Assembly: GCA_963277665.1 (NCBI GenBank) | Contig: OY728137.1 | Location: 1,175,112,670 to 1,175,176,669 of the forward strand | Source of the DNA: Viscum album | Lineage: Eukaryota; Streptophyta; Magnoliopsida; Santalales; Viscaceae | Length of the DNA stretch: 64,000 nt | Direction: 5' to 3' | Part shown: positions 49,903 to 62,980 of the stretch, piece after piece | Numbering within the stretch: the stretch's first letter is position 1 | Layout of the letters: every line of letters starts with the position of its first letter | Notes under the pieces: model-generated | What the model was told of the DNA's origin: nothing | Databases searched by the model: none | Seen by the model: the letters and a program-made list of their open reading frames with translations, nothing else | Translations under genes and position numbers: made by a program

Positions 49903-51670
49903 TTCACCCAAATTTACCCTACTGGTAAAAGTGGTTGTTGAAGTACAAGTAGGGATCGAATCCACAGGGACCGAAGAAGAAACCTTGAGACACTATTATT
50001 TGTTGATGGATTGGCTATGAAGTGGCCAACTTTGAGATCGATTTTAATTGGATAAATAAAGATATAATTTAAAAATCATATAATAAAAATGATGTGAACT
50101 AAAAAATTATTGATGGTGGGTTGATCTTAGGGTTTTTCTTGGGGTGGATTGGATGAATTTTTTTTCTTAGAAAATTTCATGTCATTAATTCAAGGCATAT
50201 CCAAACAATGAGATAATTCTTCCAAATCATTCACCAATTTAATCCCTACACAATTCCAAGGCCAATCACCAATTCACTTTTAGGATCAATTTAATTAGCA
50301 CTCAAAAGAAATATATCGTACTAGCACTCAAAATGTTTCATCGTTAAAGTTGGAAAAGATGAGAAAGAATGTAACTCATTAAATGGAAATCCTAAAATAA
50401 TGAATAGATTTAAATATTAAGTACATGAAATAACATTAAATCCCTGACCTTGCTACTCCCTTGGATCAACCCTTAAAAGTTTATCCCTCCATTTATTCTA
50501 TTCTACCAATGGAAGCGGTATGTAGACTTATGGGGGAAGAATTGATGAAGATGAAAATTATTAAAAGAACAAACACTCCACCGATATGTGATTAAAACCA
50601 CAAGTATTGGTGTGAATAATTTCACACATTGATTCAACGGTATCAACAGGTAAAGAAAAGGAAAATAAAAAGTGAAGAAGAAGAATAAATTTTATTAAAA
50701 TAATAAACGTGAAAGAAAAACTTACATGGAAAAACTTGACGATGTGATTACAAATTGAAAGGAGGAAATTACAATTGAAAGAAATACAATGGATGAAAGA
50801 AAAACATGGATTCAAAGAAAAATGTTAGATGATAATTCCTTCACCACCAGCTCCTTATATAGGAATATTAGAGGCCTTAGAGACACCCCACCACAATAAA
50901 TTCCATCCCCATTAGTTTATAGAGTCAAAAGGAAGGTGAGAAAATTAAGGGATTTTGACGTTTCGATGTTAACCCGGAAATTTCATCCAGATTCATCCAC
51001 TATTTTGACGTGTGAATTTGGAATTGAAGGAGGTTGAATAATCAGTGGTCGTAGAAGAGAAATATCTTCATCCATGATTCCTCTATCATCTGTAAAAATT
51101 TCTAGATCTTTTTATTATTCTTTTGGATGTTATGGTCGAAATGGTGGGATGGATTTATGTGAATTAATGTCGGGTCCACCATTTAAATCTCAACTTCAGA
51201 TCCCTTTATCATTATAAAAACTTCAGAATTAGCTCTGGCCACAGTTTAAAAAAATAATCCTCATATTTTTATCTTTATAATGTATAAATTTGAGCTTCAT
51301 TGGGCTTGGTTTGTGGGCCCCACATTTGTTTGATGGGGCTTAGACCCATTATGCTTTTTCCATCAAATTTCTGCATTTGGGCGCAAAATTCTTCATCTTC
51401 CCTTGGGATTCAGGCATCGCACCTAAAAGATAAAATGTTCCAAAAAAATGATCAATCATATCCCAAAATTTCAAATTCAGAAATGAATATAATGTTGTCC
51501 ACAAACAAATTAATTATTGGGCTCAAATTTTCATTTTAAACATGAATTTCATTTAAGATGAGAAATGAAGTTCTATTTATGTAATGCACTAAAAACAATG
51601 TTTATGGGATTTTTAACAGTGAATATAAAGATACTAACAATTAACATTATCCACTTTTAGTGACTAATCA
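49903..51670 (-). repeat. LTR3 (5' LTR) of the tandem element
   Basis: 1768 bp, starting TGATTAGT at 51670 on the minus strand and followed by the primer site. It is immediately adjacent on the right to resumed 4.9 kb LTR sequence (AAAAGGATGTATTTTTC). Confidence 0.9.
50853..50861 (-). promoter_or_regulatory. TATA-box-like element in LTR3
   Basis: Minus strand CTATATAAGGAGCTGG; the same TATA-like block is present in LTR2 near 46375 and altered in LTR1 near 41900. Plausible promoter of the element. Confidence 0.45.
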
Positions 51671-51861
51671 TCATAAAAGGATGTATTTTTCAAAGAATAA
51701 GTTTTACCGACTTTTAATGGAAGACTTGTTTTAAAAATAATTTTTAAACCTTTCATAATTTATATTTGAAAACATAAACTTAAATATTGAAATAATAATA
51801 TCAAAATTTAATTTAGTTAATTTTTTGTTAATTTTCTTAGAAGTTTCATTTTTTGATGAAT

Positions 51862-52633
51862 CAATACTGGAAAATGGACCTATACCCATGATTTTGTGGA
51901 AATCCATAAAGATAAGTCACCCTATCCCCACGGTTTTGGAAAAACCGTGGGTGTAGGAATTTTTTTATAGCCTATGCCAATGGTTTCCCCAAACTGTGGG
52001 CATAGGCTACCCTATACCCATGGTTTTCTCCAAACTGAACGTATAGGGTATCAAAAAATGCATATACCCACGGTTTTCCCAAAACCGTGGGGATAGGGTG
52101 ACCTATACCCACGGTTTTCACTAAAACCATGGGTATAGGCATCTGATAAAAAAACTATACCCACGGTTTTGAAAAACCATGGGTATAGGTTTCTCTCATG
52201 TGCGTGGAAAATTTATTTTTTCCACGGGAACAAAATAAATTTGGCGGGAGTTCTATACCCACGGTTTATTCCACTATACCCACAGTTTAAATAAATATAT
52301 TTAATAAAATATATATATACATACATATATGTGGTGATGGGGTAGTGGTAAGGATGCTCATGAATGGAGAATTGGTCCCGAGATCGAATCCTAAAGGCCG
52401 CTATTTTGTAAAATATGGTATACCCATGGTTTCCAAATCGTGGGTATAGAGTTATGACACGGTGGCAAAACCTATACCCACGGTTTTTCCAAATCGTGGG
52501 TATAGGTCATGGACCTATACCGATACCACTAATGAACATGGTTCCCCAAACCATGGGTATAGCCTATACCCATGGTTTTGGGTTCTATACCCACGGTTTT
52601 GAATCGTGGGTATAGGATCATTTTCCAATAGTG
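51862..52633. mobile_element. Non-autonomous CACTA-type DNA transposon, 772 bp
   Basis: The right end, read inward, is CACTATTGGAAAATG; the left end is CAATACTGGAAAATG (13 of 15 match). The flanks are AAT on both sides (51859-51861 and 52634-52636), and the right 4.9 kb LTR has the uninterrupted site with a single AAT (59814-59816). The interior is full of CTATACCCACGGTTTT and its inverse AAACCGTGGGTATAG, arranged as small hairpins, the sub-terminal repeat style of En/Spm (CACTA) elements. No transposase frame is present. Confidence 0.88.
52331..52403 (+). other. tRNA-like segment inside the CACTA element
   Basis: GGTGATGGGGTAGTGGTAAG resembles a tRNA 5' arm and A box. About 30 bases later GGTCCCGAGATCGAATCCT resembles a B box (GGTTCGAATCC), and GCCGC follows. 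This is the only part of the element interior without the CCCACGG hairpins. It is a captured tRNA or SINE fragment; not a complete tRNA gene. Confidence 0.45.
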
Positions 52634-53219
52634 AATAATGAAAAACACCTAATTTTAATTGAAAATTACATTTTTTTTATAATTTATTTATATAGTTAAA
52701 TTATATTTTAAATTGGTTTTAAAGTATATTTAGACAAATTCTTAATATATTAATACAATTTTGGTCATTTGAATCAATTTCACATTAAAATTTGACATAA
52801 AAATACATCAAACTTTTTAAAATTTTCACTTTAAAACCATGTTGTTTCTTCTCATCTACGGGGTTATTTAAAATTAATTTCATACAATTATCTAATTTTA
52901 ATTTATAAAAATGTATTAAATATTTTTAATCAGAATAATTTATAATTTATAATATGTTCAACTTAATTTTTGATAAAAAATATTAGTAAAAATAATTAAA
53001 ATTAATTACACAGATTAAGAAGAAAACGAGTTTAACAAGGGAGTAAACTTCAACTTAAGGGGAAAATGACTTAAAAAAATATAAAAACCAATTTTATAGA
53101 CATATTTATACCATTTACCCTATTTTATCAAAAATTAACCATTATTTTAGGTAAATTATGTAATTGAGACCTCAAAATAGAGTTTACATTTTGTATTTAC
53201 AAGAATGTGACTCATCCAT

Positions 53220-53226
53220 TATAAAA
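53220..53226 (+). promoter_or_regulatory. TATA box of the left LTR
   Basis: TATAAAA at the position equivalent to 60408 in the right LTR, about 2.2 kb into the LTR once insertions are removed; likely the U3/R promoter. Inferred from conservation in the two copies. Confidence 0.45.
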
Positions 53227-55800
53227 ATAAATTCACCCCTCACTTCCTCACAATTCTCAAGAACATTAGATCATCTAAACCCTGCACAAATAAGATCCCA
53301 ACATCCCTCATCTCATACTATAATACTAAATTATGGTATAAAGCAAACCAAATCCATCCTTTGGTTCAAACCAAAAGGAGTTACCTGGAGAAGAGGTAAC
53401 ATTCTTCAATGATCACTTCTATTTTATTTATTTTTCTTCCCCTTCAATTATTATTATTCCATAATTACATAATAAAATAATAATTTTAAATATAGTTATA
53501 TTTTTTTATGTTAAGACTTTTACCTACACCTACACACACTTCCATTAAATGGTATACACAATCACCATCCATGTGAACGACGGACTATCACCGCCCGGAC
53601 AGATGCCATCTGTTCTTCCATTACCATCTCTCAAGGTTGGGAATAATGATTTAATTACTATTTTTATATGATATATAATATATTTATGATTTATTTATAC
53701 TTCTTGAATTATTATATAACAAATACCTTTATGATATCTATTTTTTGAGAATCTAATAACATCGTTTGTGGAGGTGTGAACTACTGCCCCCTCAAAGTGA
53801 TGTGATTTGATCACACTTTACATGGAATGTATTAAGGATGAGTTTAATAAACATATTTTATATATATTAAATAATAATTATAATTTAATTATAATATATA
53901 TATATACGCACATATATGTATATTGCATTTATATTCTTTCTTTTAAAATAATACTAGAAAATGGAAACAGTGTTCATGTATACATATGGCCTACCATCTC
54001 TATGAATAGTGTATTTCATTTTTTTATATCTATATTTTATATATTATTATAAATAAATATATACTTAATAAATGTGATATTAATATCATGGTTTAAATTC
54101 TAGGAATATTTAAATCATGATCTATGTAAAAGGACTAATAATGGCATGTCAAAACATGTATGAAAAACAAAGTGTTTATTACCCAAAACATAATATTAAC
54201 ATGGAATTGTTAATAAATGGGTAATATAAAGTAATAATTAAATCATAAATGTTATTATATATATGAATATGGTTCTTCAATATATGTATAATAAACTTAT
54301 GTCTATTAAAAAAAAGGTTTGAACAAGTTTAATGAAATTCAAGACTTAAGGTAAGGATTTTCTCGTCTCACTTTTATTTCTGTGAGATATATTATATATT
54401 CACCACTTATTCTTGTTATGTGGTATATATAATTCCCTATTAAATTTTATATTATGAATTTAATTTATTTAATTATATTGAAATTTTCAATTTATGTTAT
54501 TCTTTTAGGGGTATCATGATTCAAAAGTTACTCAAGTAGTAAGGGGATTTCTAGTCTCATTTTTTTGTAAGACTTATCTCATATTCACCACTCATTTATT
54601 TTATATAGTGTATATAATGACCATGAATATATTATATTATTATTATACTTATATTTATGTTTATTTAAATATCTATCTATTATCTCTATTTCATGGGGTT
54701 TACGGTTCAAAAGTTACCAAATCAGTAATGTAATTTTGTCTCAATTTGCTTTATTTGAGACACATGTTATATTATGCATTTGTACTCTTTTATGAGGTGA
54801 ATATAATTCCATTTGAAATATTTTATCATTAATATACTTATTTTAAGGATATTTTAAGATTCATTTAATTTTATTATCTCATGATTATTATGATTCAAAT
54901 TTTCCAAAGTGTTAAGATTTTATTGATATAATCTCATCGTTTAATAGGATTGTGTATGATCATTCTTCCATTGATGAAATATTATGATTCATATCCTAAT
55001 ATTTCTAATTAATTTTATTCTCATTTAGTTATTCATTATATATTCAAGTAATGTTACCATTTTTTAAATCTTTGGTAATTATGATAATTAAGAAAACATT
55101 TTTAAGAAAATATGGCTTTATTTCTCTCTTTTGTCGGGAATCGATTTTATTCAAAAACAATGTTTTATAAAAATGTTTTCAAAAAGGTTTTTAAATTATA
55201 TTTTAATCCCAATTTCAAGTGAATGGATTTTGAAAAAAAATGTTTTAACATTTTTTTAAAATGGTTTTAAAATCTTTCTTTATCTGTTTTCAAGGTTATT
55301 TTCCAAGAAAAAGGTTTTAAAAATGTAATATGTTTTAAAAATAATTTATCAAAGAAGAAAGGATATTTTCCATAATAAATTTTTTTGAAATATCTTTCAA
55401 AATTATTTTCCATATAATATGACATCCTTTGGTGTTACCTATACCTTAATGGGGATGTGACCCAATAATACCATTCATATTCTTTCTTGAATGGTTTATA
55501 TTTTGATGGCATAATATTTATGACACTAGTTTCTCTTCCAGGGGTTATATACTTTTTAACCCACTTTTCTCAGGAGTTATTCTTTGATAAAATTATTTTT
55601 AAACCTATATATTTTCAATATGTTATGATAGGATGACGTATTTATGATACCAATTTAATTTCATGTGTTATGATATGATTATTGTTTATAATCTTGTGGT
55701 ACAGGTATGTATGCTTTTATTATGTGGTGGGTGGGACCTATATCACCCTCCAATTATTTGGTTAAATACTTATATCTCATTATATATATAGGTATGTAAT

Positions 55801-56083
55801 GAGGAGTAAACTCAGTTCAGTGATATAGGTTTGGAATAAATAGTGAATTTGATTCAGTAATATAGGGTTCAAATGAGGAGTGAACTCAGTTCAGTAATAC
55901 CGAGCTTAGATCGGAAGTGAACTCCATTCAATAATATAGGGATAGAAAGAGGAGTAAACTTGGTTCAATAATATAGAGTTGGAATGAGGAGTGGACTCAA
56001 TTTAGTAATATATGGTTGGAAAAGGAAGTGAACCAGTTTTAGTAATATAGGGAATAAATGGGGAGTGAACCTGGTTCAGTAAA
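55801..56083. repeat. 37-bp minisatellite in left LTR, about 7-8 copies
   Basis: Each unit reads approximately AGTAATATAGGGTTGGAATG, then AGGAGTGAACTCGGTTC, 37 bases. Units vary at a few sites. It is followed by looser units with GGAGTGAACCTTGACTACT. Confidence 0.9.
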
Positions 56084-56675
56084 GGATTTTTTCTACTAAT
56101 ATGGTCTTGGGAGTGAACCTTGACTACTGATATGGTTTTGGAGTGAAGCCCTTCCACTAAGATTCCCTTGGTAGTAAGCCTTTATAATTATGGAAATCAT
56201 TTTATATGTCTATGTGTATTCCAAAATTCCATGACTTATTCATATGTTATTCTTTCATGGATTATTCTCTTGATTCCATTATGATTCATTTTTAATGAAC
56301 TAATAATATTTATTCCACAACTCATTATTATTATATTTTATATGTATGATAAATCAAAAAAGAATCTTCTATTACCATACCCTTATGTTCATGTTAGGCT
56401 TATGTATCTCCTTTATTTACCCTTAATGAGCATTGAAGCTCACCCTTTCTTATATTTCCTTTCCCCATGTTATTAAGAAAAATTTTAAGTATGGATACTA
56501 AAAGTGGAATATCATTATGGGAGATATTTCAGATATTTCATCGAATTAGAAAAATGTATTCCCAGTGTCCAAATACCCTAAACTATTACAGTCCTTGGGA
56601 ATGTACTTTTGTAATGTGTTGAATATTCAAAAAATATATTTAATATCCATTTATGTTAAGCTTTTTCACTATAGT

Positions 56676-56687
56676 TGGTATTAAAGG
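56676..56687 (+). other. Primer binding site, tRNA-iMet type
   Basis: TGGTATTAAAGG lies seven bases after the LTR end and matches TGGTATCAGAGC at 9 of 12 positions. Confidence 0.7.
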
Positions 56688-57027
56688 AAGGTTTTATTCG
56701 ACCATTGGAAAATAGGATGAGATAAATTTAATGATGTCCCAAGGGATATTTCTAAGTATGTGTCTAGGGAAGTCTCTAAGGATAATTTAAGGATAACTCA
56801 AAGTTTAAGAAAATATTCTAGAATTTTCGTAAGGTATTGATAGATTAGTTTCCATGAAATTCCATCCCTTTATATATAATATAAGTGTAGGTATTAGGGT
56901 AACAGGAAGAGGTTTTGAATGTATAAGAAAAGGACCCAAATCAATTAACTACAAAGGGAATATGAAATTTTTAGTTAATGAAATGAATGAGAATAATGGT
57001 CTCCCTAGGTTATTATCAACTAACTAA

Positions 57028-57069
57028 TGATTTTAATGTGGAAAGTATGGGCATTATGAAAATCAATGT
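57028..57069 (+). pseudogene. Gag CCHC zinc-knuckle remnant
   Basis: The codons read stop-F-stop-C-G-K-Y-G-H-Y-E-N-Q-C. This is the Gag nucleocapsid zinc knuckle C-F-x-C-G-K-x-G-H-x-x-x-x-C, with the first Cys codon now TGA and the following position TAA. The last three zinc ligands (Cys, His, Cys) are retained. In the intact family this motif binds element RNA during packaging. Its position about 360 bases after the primer site is closer than in a full-length gag, implying an internal deletion upstream. No capsid motif was recognised. Confidence 0.7.
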
Positions 57070-59013
57070 CTTAGGGTAAATCTCATGATGAAAATATGCA
57101 ATGTTGTAAGATTAATGGCATTATTGCTGATGATAAAGAGACCACGACCAATATATTAAAGTTATGTTATTTTCTAATATTATTGTTGATAAGAATGATT
57201 AAATCGAGTAGACAAGATTATTATTTAATATTTTAAGAAAGTAGTATTAAGGAATAAGATAATGAATCCTGGTTAATGGATTAAGGAAGGGGTGAAATGA
57301 TTGAATTATTAATGTATTTGAATTCAAGTATTATCTGATATGGATAATGAAGTATATAAGGATTGTTGTATAATTTTTTCTTTAAGGATTTTCAAGAATA
57401 TGTTAAATGATACTGATGACCTATAAAATTAATTTAATTACAAGGTTATATTAAGAGAAGTTAACCCTTAACATGTTCTTGAGAATGATAAAGTGATATT
57501 TAGTATAGATAAAGGGGTAATGATATGGATAAAGTAAATTGGAGAGTATTTATGACCTTATAACTGATAAATGATTTGTTGGAAAAGTGGTTTATGCTAT
57601 CATTGATGAAGTTTACAGCACTTTTAGATTTAAGAAATATATTGAATAATCTTTGGAATAATGAATCATTCATGTTTTCAATAATGATTTATGGTAATTG
57701 AGGTTATTACAGAGTTTCAAGAGAGTACATTATGAAGGTATTCACATGTCTGGTATGTGACAAATAAGAGCTACTTTATGATATATGGGGGATCAATGTT
57801 AAGATTAGTTTGAGAAATTTAGTGACCTTGTTTCTATAGTTTTATATTTTCATCTTTCAAAAGGGTTACAAGGTTAATGATTTATGGAATGGTTTAAGTT
57901 AAACATCAGATTAGGTTTCATAGATTAAAGTATTATATCTCTATATGAGGATTTATACATATTTTATAACCTATTCTAACCATTTTTCTTTGATGATAAT
58001 GAAAGATAGAAAAAATAACTTATAGTTATATTCTATAAGTCCTTTTAGACACCTCCAGGACTTTGGGACACCCCATGGCCTTAGGTCTGTGTGAAGTGAA
58101 GATACAGACTCTACAAGAAACATGCTCTAGATAAGGATTAGGAGAAGGTTCATTCACTAGAGCAGGGCTAACCAGATTTGGAAGAATAAGAGGGTATGAA
58201 AAAATTCTATCTGTACCAGGCATATGAACTTATTCATAGGATAGATATCTAACTAGTCATGTGAAGGTGGAGATCTTCATAACAATATACACACTGGGGA
58301 GCGATAGTTACACATAGTATCTGGGATGATTTTGGCCTCGTGCCTCTAAGACCTTCGAGTCATGTAATGTATCTCTAAGCCTATGAGCCTTGTAAGGGTT
58401 TCCCCTAAACCCTTAAAAGGGGTATTATCCAAAAATAAATAAAAATATAAGGTCTTCAGGCTATTTAAGAACTTATAGTTCCATTTATCAATCATATGAT
58501 CTATTAGTACTTCAAGTATAACGAATTCACCTTCATTTTTTCAGAGTAAGATATGAAGTGGAAATTGGTCAAGGCACAACAAAACAATTATATTTTGTGG
58601 AATGAAATCAAGTATTTATATACTCTTGTGAAAATTCTTCAACTTTATGAAAATGGTCTGGAAATAAAATTTTATCTCGTTATCATCATTTTTTATCATA
58701 TCAATCACCTTTTTCAAGCCTCTTTCCTTTATGGATTTTTTATGGTCAAAATTATTCTGACTATATTCTCTATCACTCTCCATCAGAACTTTATATTTAT
58801 ATTTCTCTTTCATGTTCATGTTTTCACTTTCCACTTATGTTCTCCTATGTGGAAATCTATTTATGAGTTACTTTGGGTAACTTTTATGTTTCAAAATTTC
58901 CATTTTTAAAGGAAGTTTTAGTATTCATTTTTATGATGTGGTTTTCTATGAAAGGAAGTTTAATTTATTATACCTTTGATAACCTAGATTAATTTTTAGG
59001 GAGAAATTCATTT

Positions 59014-59028
59014 TAAATGGGGGTATAA
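59014..59028 (+). other. Polypurine tract before the right LTR
   Basis: TAAATGGGGGTATAA abuts TGTAACACCC at 59029, the usual position and composition of a Ty3/gypsy plus-strand primer. Confidence 0.75.
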
Positions 59029-60407
59029 TGTAACACCCTTAGTTTTTATGAATAAATTGTTTTTGAATAAATTAAATTTCTTTGAGGACTTGTATTTCAC
59101 ACTACACCAAGTTATGTTTTCTTTATACACAAAAAACAAGTTAATATTTCACTAGAAAAAAATTAGATTAGATTGAGATACACTCAAAACTATTTTTATA
59201 TTGTGATACACACAATTCTAAGTTTCTTTTAGAGCTTATGTTCCACGCAAGACCAGGTTTTATAGAACAACAATATACTATTAATATAATTATTAAAATA
59301 TTACTATAGTTATCACTTATCCATTAGAATGGAAGTTAAAAAAAATATAGACTAAATTATGAAAATATGGTTTACAAATGTATATAAAATAAATCCTTTG
59401 GTTATTATTTAATTATAAAGGTTTTTGAGAATAATTTGTAAATAAATAAATTTCTTTTTTGAAAAAACAAGTTTAATATAAACAAAATTTTTTTATACAA
59501 ATAAATTAAACAAACCAATTTTGATGAATGATTTTAATGGAACTTATATATTATATATTCAATAAAATATTTTACATTTATCTTATTTATTTTCAATAAA
59601 ATAGATAAGAATAAATCTAATTTTACGCAAGAAAGGATGTATTTTTCTAAGATGAAGTTTTACCGTATTTTAATAGAAAACTTATTTTAAAACTGATTTT
59701 TAAAACTTTTATAATCTATATTTGAAAAAATAAAGTTACTTATTGAAATAATAATTTCAATTTTTTATTTGGGTAAATTTTTTTACTTTTCTTAGAAGTT
59801 TTATTTTTTGATGAATAGTGGTAAACACCGAATTTTAATTGAAAACTACATTTTAATATAATTTATTCATATAGATAAATTATATTTTAGATAGGTTTTA
59901 AAGTATATTTATATAAATTATAAATATATTAATACAATTTATGTTATTTTAATCAATTTCACATTGAAATTAGAAATAAAAAACATTTCAAACTTTTGAA
60001 CATTTTCACTTTAAAAACTCATTGTTTCATCTCATCTCTAGGAGTATATTAAATTAATTTCTACCAATTATGTTATTGTAATTTATAAAAATGTATTTCA
60101 TGTTTGTAATTAGAAAGAAATTATAATTTATAATAAGTTGAACTTAATTTTTGACCACAAATATTAGTAAAAATAGTTAAAATTAATTAAAGTGATTAAA
60201 AGAAAAACGGGTTTCCCAAGGAACTAAACTTTAACTTAAGGGGTCAAAATCACATAGAAACATTTCCAAAACCAATTATATAGACATATTTCTACCATTT
60301 ATTCTATTTTATATAACATTGATCATTATTTTTGTCACATGATGTAAGATAAACCTCTCAATATTTCTTACCTTTTTGTATTTACAAGAATGTCACTCCA
60401 CCTCTAC

Positions 60408-60414
60408 TATAAAA
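60408..60414 (+). promoter_or_regulatory. TATA box of the right LTR
   Basis: TATAAAAGG within CTACTATAAAAGGAAAC, conserved in position with the left LTR. Confidence 0.5.
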
Positions 60415-62980
60415 GGAAACACACCCCCATCAATTATTCACACATCTAAAGCCAATTTTATAAAAAAAACAAAAATAATCTCCCAAAATACCTCCTATAA
60501 TCCTATAATCCTCACTTCATGCATAAAGTAAACAAAGGTGGTCCTTTGGTGCAAACCCAAAGGAGTTACTCAAAGAAGATGTAACATTATTCAATGATCA
60601 TGTATGTTTTATTTATTTCACCAAACCTTATATTATTATTATTCCATTATTAAATAATAACATAAGTATCCTAAATAAAATTATATTTTTTTATGTTATG
60701 TTTTTTATATACACCTACACAAACTTCCATTAAATGGGATACGCAATCATCATTCGTGTGTATGGTGGACTACAACCTCTTGAACTGATGTCGTTCGTTC
60801 TTCCATTAAAACCTATTAAGGATGGTAATAATGAAATAATTTATATTTTTATATTATATATTTGATATTTATTATTTCTTTATACTTATTTAATTATTAT
60901 AAAACACATAACTTCATGATTTTTATTTTTTTAGAATACAATAACAATGTTTTTGGGTGTATGGACTAACGCTTCCTCAAAGCGATGTGATCCATGCACA
61001 CTCTACATGGAATGTATTACGAATAGGTTTAATAAATATATGTGTTATATATGACATAATAATTCTACTATAATGATAATATATATATAGACACATTTAT
61101 TTCATTTACTTTCTTTCCTTCAAAATATGACAAGGAAACTGAAATAGTGTTCATGTGTGCGTATGACCGACCGTCTCCATGAACGGTGTATTTGATTTCC
61201 TATTTAAATATTTTATAGATTATTACAAATGAATATATATATATATATAGAATATATGTGATATTAATATCATGGTTTAAATTATTGAAATAAGGAAATC
61301 ATTATCCAAGTAACAGACTAATAATGACAAGTCAAAACATGTATGAAAAATAATGTGGTTATTACCCGAAACATAACATTAACATGGAATTTTTATTAAA
61401 CAGGTAATATAAATCCATAATTAAATCATATGATGTATTATATCATTGAATATGGTTCTTATATATATTTATAATAAATTTATATCTATTATATAGGAGG
61501 TTTGAACAAGTATGATGAGATTCAAGAATTAAGGAAAGGGTTTTCTCATTTCACTTTTATTTTTGGGAGATATATGATATATTCATCAATTATTATTATT
61601 ATATGCTATATATACTTTCATATGACGTGTTATATCATTAATTTCATTTATTTAATTATATTAAAACATTTTAAATTATTTTAGTATTTCATGAGGATCA
61701 TGACTCAAAATATACTCAAGTAGTAAGGGGATTTTTAGTCTTACTTTTATTTCTGTGAGGCTTATGTCATATACACCACTAGTTAATTTTATGTGGGGTA
61801 TATACCACCCATGGATATATTAGATGATTATTGTACTTATAATTATTTGTATTTATATATCCATTTTATGATCTCTATTTTATGTGGTTTATGGTTCAAA
61901 AGATACCAAATCAATATAGTAATTTTTTCTCAATTTTCAATCTTTGAGACACATGTTATGTTATGAATATATGTTCTTTTATGAGGATTATATACTAAAC
62001 TTTGACATGTTGTATCATGAATATCCTTATTTTCATGATATTTCAAGATTTGTGTAATTTTATTTTTCTCAAAGGTATTATGATTCAAATTTATCAAATT
62101 GTTTAAGTGTTTATTACTACAATCTAATCGTTTAAAAGTATTGTGTATGATTATGCTTCCATTGATGAAACATTATCATCCATTTCTCAAGATTTCTTAT
62201 GAATTTTCTTATCTTATATTTATTTATGATATATTAAATTAAGGGAACCATTTTTCCAAACTTTGTTACATATCATAATTAATAAAATGTTTTTAATAAA
62301 ATTCAAATTTATTTCTATTTTCGGTCAGGAATTAGTTATTTTCAAAAAAAAATTGTTTTCTAAAAGAATTGAAAATTTATTTTAGAAGATATTTTAATCC
62401 CATTTTAAAGTAAAAGGATTTAAAAAATTTTGTTTTTAATAAATGAGTTTAAAATTATTTCCAATGCTTCCTTTATCTTTTTAAGGTTATTTTCAAAGAA
62501 AAAGGCTTTCAAAATGTTATATGTTTTGAAAATAATTTTTCAAATAACAAAGGATTTTTTTCTTCAAGAACTATTTTTAAAATATATTTCAAAAATAAAT
62601 CATCTAAGATGACATCCATTGGTGTTACCTATTCTATAATGTAGATGTGATCCAAGAATACAATTCATATTCTTTCTCAAATGGTTTACATTTTGATGGA
62701 ATTATATTTATGACACTCATTTCTCTTCCAGGGTTCATATGCTTTTGAAACACACTTCTTTTAATGGGTTCTGATTTTTTAAAATGATTGTGAAACCTTT
62801 ATGTTTTCTGTAGGTTATGATATCATGACATTTTTATGGTACCCATTTCATTTCATGGGTTATGATATGATTATTTTTTATGATCTTATGGCACACGTAT
62901 GTATGATTTTATTATGTGATGGGTGGGATATATATCTCCCTCCAATGTATTGGTTAAAGATTTATATCTCATTAGATTAG

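Larger units (their letters stand above)
40947..51670 (-). mobile_element. Tandem three-LTR, non-autonomous Athila-like element
   Basis: Structure on the minus strand: LTR3 (51670-49903), internal (49902-47190), LTR2 (47189-45423), internal (45422-42716), LTR1 (42715-40947). LTRs are 1767-1769 bp and internal units about 2710 bp. The 5'-most unit has a perfect 18-nt tRNA-Asp primer site; both units have a G-rich polypurine tract before TGATTAGTCAC. No gag or pol of known type is present. The tRNA-Asp primer and the GGGAGGCAACCCA-type motif upstream of the 3' LTR are features I associate with the Athila lineage. It is inserted in the left 4.9 kb LTR; no clean target duplication is seen (left flank ATGGT, right flank TCATA). 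Confidence 0.9.
40336..56668 (+). repeat. Left (5') 4.9 kb LTR, split by two insertions
   Basis: LTR sequence runs 40336-40946, resumes at 51671-51861 after the minus-strand tandem element, and resumes again at 52634-56668 after the CACTA element. All three pieces align in order with 59029-63940: CACTACACCAAGTTAT near 40410 and 59100, AGGATGTATTTTTC near 51680 and 59634, GATGAAT at the CACTA site, the CCAAAGGAGTTAC block near 53374 and 60565, and the 37-bp minisatellite. Divergence from the right LTR is substantial, so the insertion is old. Confidence 0.88.
56669..59028 (+). other. Short internal region of the LARD-like element
   Basis: 2.36 kb between primer site and polypurine tract. It contains a gag zinc-knuckle remnant at 57028-57069. 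58020-58550 is less A/T-rich and has an unrecognised composition (CACCTCCAGGACTTTGGGAC); it gives a 65-codon minus frame with no known domain and may be an acquired fragment. 58550-59010 is A/T-rich. No pol motif was seen. Confidence 0.7.

Noticed and set aside
53164..53412. 82-codon frame in the left 4.9 kb LTR
   Set aside because: Not preserved in the right LTR at about 60370-60600; likely leader or non-coding LTR sequence.
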